DNA of 8,696 nt. It comes from CAWDMN01 sp963803155 (lineage in GTDB: Bacteria; Acidobacteriota; Terriglobia; Versatilivoradales; Versatilivoraceae). The stretch covers positions 1 through 8,696 of the forward strand of contig CAWDMN010000110.1 of assembly GCA_963803155.1 (NCBI GenBank). Reading direction: 5' to 3'. The notes beneath the pieces are model-generated. The model was not told the origin of the DNA. It saw only the letters and a list, made by a program, of their open reading frames with translations, and ran no database searches. The position numbers and the translations under genes were made by a program. Of this stretch, positions 6,370 to 8,696 are shown in pieces (the first letter of the stretch is position 1; every line of letters starts with the position of its first letter).

Positions 6370-8256
6370 ATGTTTTTCTCAAAGTTTAAAACCTTTCGGC
6401 CGCCTCTCGGCGCCGTCCTTGCTGGACTTGGATTTTTCCTTCTCTCTGCTTCAGCTCAGGCTGGAATCAAAACCGTATGGGCAGTCAATGATAGTGAAAA
6501 GGTCGAGCGTGACGACCTTAATAATCCCCAGAAGGGCTCCAACTCCGTTTGGGATGGGCAGAGCATTCGCCTTTTTGCCGCCCGGAATGAAGTAGTGGCC
6601 TTCCAGGTGATAGTCGAGGCGGATGCGAATGGCATCAGCGCTCTTTCCGCTGCCCTTCCTGAGCTGACCGACGACTCGAGCCATTCTTCAATCCGCTATT
6701 CTCCTCCGGATTTGGATCCCAGCCTGACCATTGACCGGCCAATCCAACTCTTTGCGGAAAATTACCTGCTCGTTACTGCCCCCACAACAGCCGATTGGAT
6801 TGTCCCCGCCAGCGGACCGGCACGTCCCACGGACATGACTGGCTGGAAACCGGTTCAACTAGTTCCCGAAAATGCGACGGTTGGGAAAGGAGGATTTCCA
6901 GTTCAAGTTGCTGCTTCGCGGAACCAGGCTTTCTGGTTCGAGGTTTATACCGGATGGGGACATCCCGCCGGTCATTACCAGGGCATCGTGGAAATTCGGG
7001 ATGGGCAATCCAGTGTGCCCTTGCCAGTGGATTTGGAGCTCCTCGATTTTACACTTCCGAATCGGAACAGCCTTCAGGCCATGATCTACTTCGAAAGCGA
7101 ACAGGTGGTGTTATACCAGGGGAGTAATCTGGACGACTCTTACCACCGTTTCGCCCATCGCCAGCGGATTGAGCTAGTGAATGCCGTCGATATCGCTACC
7201 GCCATCGAACACCATGGCCGGTTTGACGGGAGTGATTTTTGGGCGAGCCGGGGATATGAAGGACCTGGAGAGGGAGTTGGAAATATCCTGATGCCGGCAT
7301 CTTTTTATTGGCCCGGCACCGGTTACGATGTGCGAAGCACCGCTTGGCAACAATCAGACCAGTGGATGACTTTCTTGAATAGTCATTTCCCGAGGGCGAT
7401 CACTTTTCTTTATATGCCCGATGAACCCGGACCCGCCGATTATCCCCAAATCCACACCATTGCCGGAAATCTACACTCCAATCCCGGACCGGGTCGAACT
7501 TTGCCGGTTTTCGTGACCCATTCCTACACTCCAGACCTGGACAACGACATTGACATCTGGTGTGCATTCCCGGGCGATTACAATCTGGCTGTGGCGGCCC
7601 GTGAAAGACAGCTCGGCCGCCAGTACTGGATCTACAACGGGATGCGTCCCTATAGCGGAGCGATCCTGATTGATTCCCCCGCCGCGGATAGCCGGGTCAA
7701 TCCCTGGATCTGCTTCAAGCACGACATCCCGGTTTACTTTTATTGGCACAGCGTGCACTGGGAGCACAACTCCCAAAAGCCTTCCAACCGTATCCAAAAC
7801 ATTTGGGCTAATCCGGTGACCTTTGACAATCGGGGCCAGGTCGGCAAGCCCGCGGACTATGGCGCGTTTGCCAACGGGGACGGGGTTTTGATCTATCCGG
7901 GGCAAGAACGGCTCCACCCCGAGGAGGATCGGGGGATCCCCGGACCCTGTTCCAGCTTTCAACTCGCCAATTTGCGGCGCGGCCTGCAAGATCATCTCTA
8001 CCTGACCCTGGCCCGCGGATTGGGACTCGAAAACGAAGTTGCGCAGGCATTGGGACTGGTGGTGCCGCAGGTCCTCTCTCAGACTACCGGCACGATAGGC
8101 TTCGCCCAGACAGGCGACACCTTCGAGCAGGCCCGCTACCTGCTGGGCAAAGCCATCGAACGCGAAACGGTTGCTCGAAGAAACGCTACTCAGGGGGATC
8201 GTCGGAATTATCTTCCCTTCCATCTTTCCCGTACAATCGTTTCCAGGCAGAGGTAG
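6370..8256 (+). CDS. Secreted DUF4091 / GH123-like glycoside hydrolase
   Basis: This is a 628-residue exported protein. The ATG at 6370 follows TAGGA (6356-6360). Residues 1-31 are a Sec signal peptide (hydrophobic 14-26, cleavage after Ala-Gln-Ala). Residues 34-230 form a beta-rich N-terminal domain containing the RNEVVAFQV segment (72-80). Residues 235-550 fit the (beta/alpha)8 catalytic domain of GH123/DUF4091, including YMPDEPG at 348-354. The Asp351-Glu352 pair sits where GH123 beta-N-acetylgalactosaminidases carry the D-E pair used in substrate-assisted catalysis. Near the C-terminus, GDGVLIYPG (503-511) and the LRRGLQDHLYL helix (535-545) are typical DUF4091 motifs. Family members act on glycans with a beta-linked N-acetylhexosamine, but many DUF4091 proteins are uncharacterised, so the substrate is uncertain. 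The gene stands alone, ending 73 bases from the stop of a convergent fucosidase relic. The tail after residue 600 is Arg-rich and looks unconserved. Confidence 0.85.
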   Translation: MFFSKFKTFRPPLGAVLAGLGFFLLSASAQAGIKTVWAVNDSEKVERDDLNNPQKGSNSVWDGQSIRLFAARNEVVAFQVIVEADANGISALSAALPELTDDSSHSSIRYSPPDLDPSLTIDRPIQLFAENYLLVTAPTTADWIVPASGPARPTDMTGWKPVQLVPENATVGKGGFPVQVAASRNQAFWFEVYTGWGHPAGHYQGIVEIRDGQSSVPLPVDLELLDFTLPNRNSLQAMIYFESEQVVLYQGSNLDDSYHRFAHRQRIELVNAVDIATAIEHHGRFDGSDFWASRGYEGPGEGVGNILMPASFYWPGTGYDVRSTAWQQSDQWMTFLNSHFPRAITFLYMPDEPGPADYPQIHTIAGNLHSNPGPGRTLPVFVTHSYTPDLDNDIDIWCAFPGDYNLAVAARERQLGRQYWIYNGMRPYSGAILIDSPAADSRVNPWICFKHDIPVYFYWHSVHWEHNSQKPSNRIQNIWANPVTFDNRGQVGKPADYGAFANGDGVLIYPGQERLHPEEDRGIPGPCSSFQLANLRRGLQDHLYLTLARGLGLENEVAQALGLVVPQVLSQTTGTIGFAQTGDTFEQARYLLGKAIERETVARRNATQGDRRNYLPFHLSRTIVSRQR

Positions 8257-8329
8257 TCACCCGCTCTATTGACTTTTTTCCTCTTTAAGCAAAGATATTC
8301 CTGCTCTCTTCTTATCGTATTTAGTCTGA

Positions 8330-8569
8330 TCACTTTTCCTTTTCCAGAACAACTACTGTAGCTAAGGGATCAGGCATCGCAGCGGGCCCTTTGATTTCCA
8401 GAATTCCAGGGGAAAAGGCCAGCGGCAGTGAATCCCGCGGTGAGGCCAGCAACCATGCTCGGCGAATTTTTTAATTTAAAAGGAGCCGCAAAATCCCGTC
8501 GCCAGGCCAGTCAAATACATGGAGGTAGATCTGATCGCCCTTTTTCGGAGCATCATTATTCGTTTTTAT
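8330..8569 (-). pseudogene. GH29-type alpha-L-fucosidase, C-terminal relic
   Basis: Translating the minus strand gives a frame ending at TGA (8332-8330) that reads like the C-terminal beta-sandwich of GH29 alpha-L-fucosidases. It has GDQIYLHVFDWPGDG, then a KIRRAWLLAS segment, then DPLATVVVLE just before the stop; these match, from family knowledge, the usual YLHVFDWP...GL..KV.RAYLL...PDP..TVVVLE pattern. An in-frame TAA (8473-8471) interrupts it between the first and second motifs, next to an A/T-rich run. Only about 70 codons are recognisable. Upstream, the frame hits a TAG at 8572-8570, and the catalytic N-terminal domain is not visible in any frame to the window edge. It is most likely a decayed gene, convergent with the GH123-like enzyme. 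A sequencing error could explain the single internal stop but not the missing upstream part. Confidence 0.72.
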
Positions 8570-8696
8570 CTACAATAGAGTTGGACTCAGGATGAAGAAA
8601 ACGCGAAGATATGTTTTTTATGTCCCGCCAAAGGTTTTCGCATGAGCCGCAAAACAAGAATGGATAGCTGTTCCGAGGGCCATCAATCCCGATATA
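8570..8696. other. Unassigned right edge
   Basis: These 127 bases hold no supported gene. All three minus frames were read in search of the rest of the fucosidase and none resembles it. On the plus strand a 16-codon frame (from 8592) and an ATG at 8642 that stays open to the edge (18 codons, weak AAAGG upstream) are too short to judge. Confidence 0.4.

Noticed and set aside
7471..8223. A 250-codon minus-strand frame opposite the DUF4091 gene.
   Set aside because: It is antisense to the conserved DUF4091 motifs and lacks a recognisable domain of its own.
8642..8696. Possible start of a plus-strand gene at the right edge.
   Set aside because: Only 18 codons are visible and the upstream AAAGG is weak; there is not enough to support a gene call.

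Overview
The window is a low-density stretch of bacterial chromosome at roughly 50-55% GC. It holds six recognisable protein-coding loci and one decayed gene, separated by unusually long intergenic gaps (about 300-700 bases). The gene set suggests a free-living heterotroph of the Verrucomicrobiota or a related PVC/Planctomycetes-like lineage: a DUF2339 polytopic membrane protein, secreted glycoside hydrolase-like proteins of the GH123/DUF4091 and GH29 types, a Dabb-domain protein, and palindromic intergenic repeats. No marker gene is present, so this placement is an inference from gene content only. There is no sign of phage, transposase, CRISPR, tRNA or rRNA.

Layout. Positions 1-1046 (minus) encode the N-terminal 348 residues of a DUF2339 membrane protein that runs off the left edge. 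Facing away from it is a gene for a secreted protein made of three tandem RidA/YjgF domains (1448-2629, plus), which is the most unusual intact gene here. Next come a palindrome-rich intergenic segment, a small CoA-binding (YccU-like, Rossmann) protein (2947-3399, plus), and a 677-base gap holding a weak terminator-like hairpin and an imperfect inverted repeat. A 471-residue protein that I cannot name follows (4077-5492, plus); it has a His-rich, possibly VOC-like core. It is convergent with a small Dabb-domain protein (5576-5881, minus). After a 488-base gap comes a secreted DUF4091/GH123-like glycoside hydrolase (6370-8256, plus). Convergent with that is the C-terminal relic of a GH29-type alpha-L-fucosidase (about 8330-8569, minus) carrying an in-frame stop.

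How the genes relate. No operon is visible: each gene has its own Shine-Dalgarno and a long leader, and strands alternate. The only functional pairing I can argue is the GH123-like enzyme beside the GH29 relic, suggesting that the locus once served degradation of fucosylated or amino-sugar glycans. The strongest leads are the exported triple-RidA protein, the unnamed 471-residue protein, the fucosidase relic, and the three-way-junction palindrome at 2721-2792. I did not find convincing evidence of a new multi-gene system.
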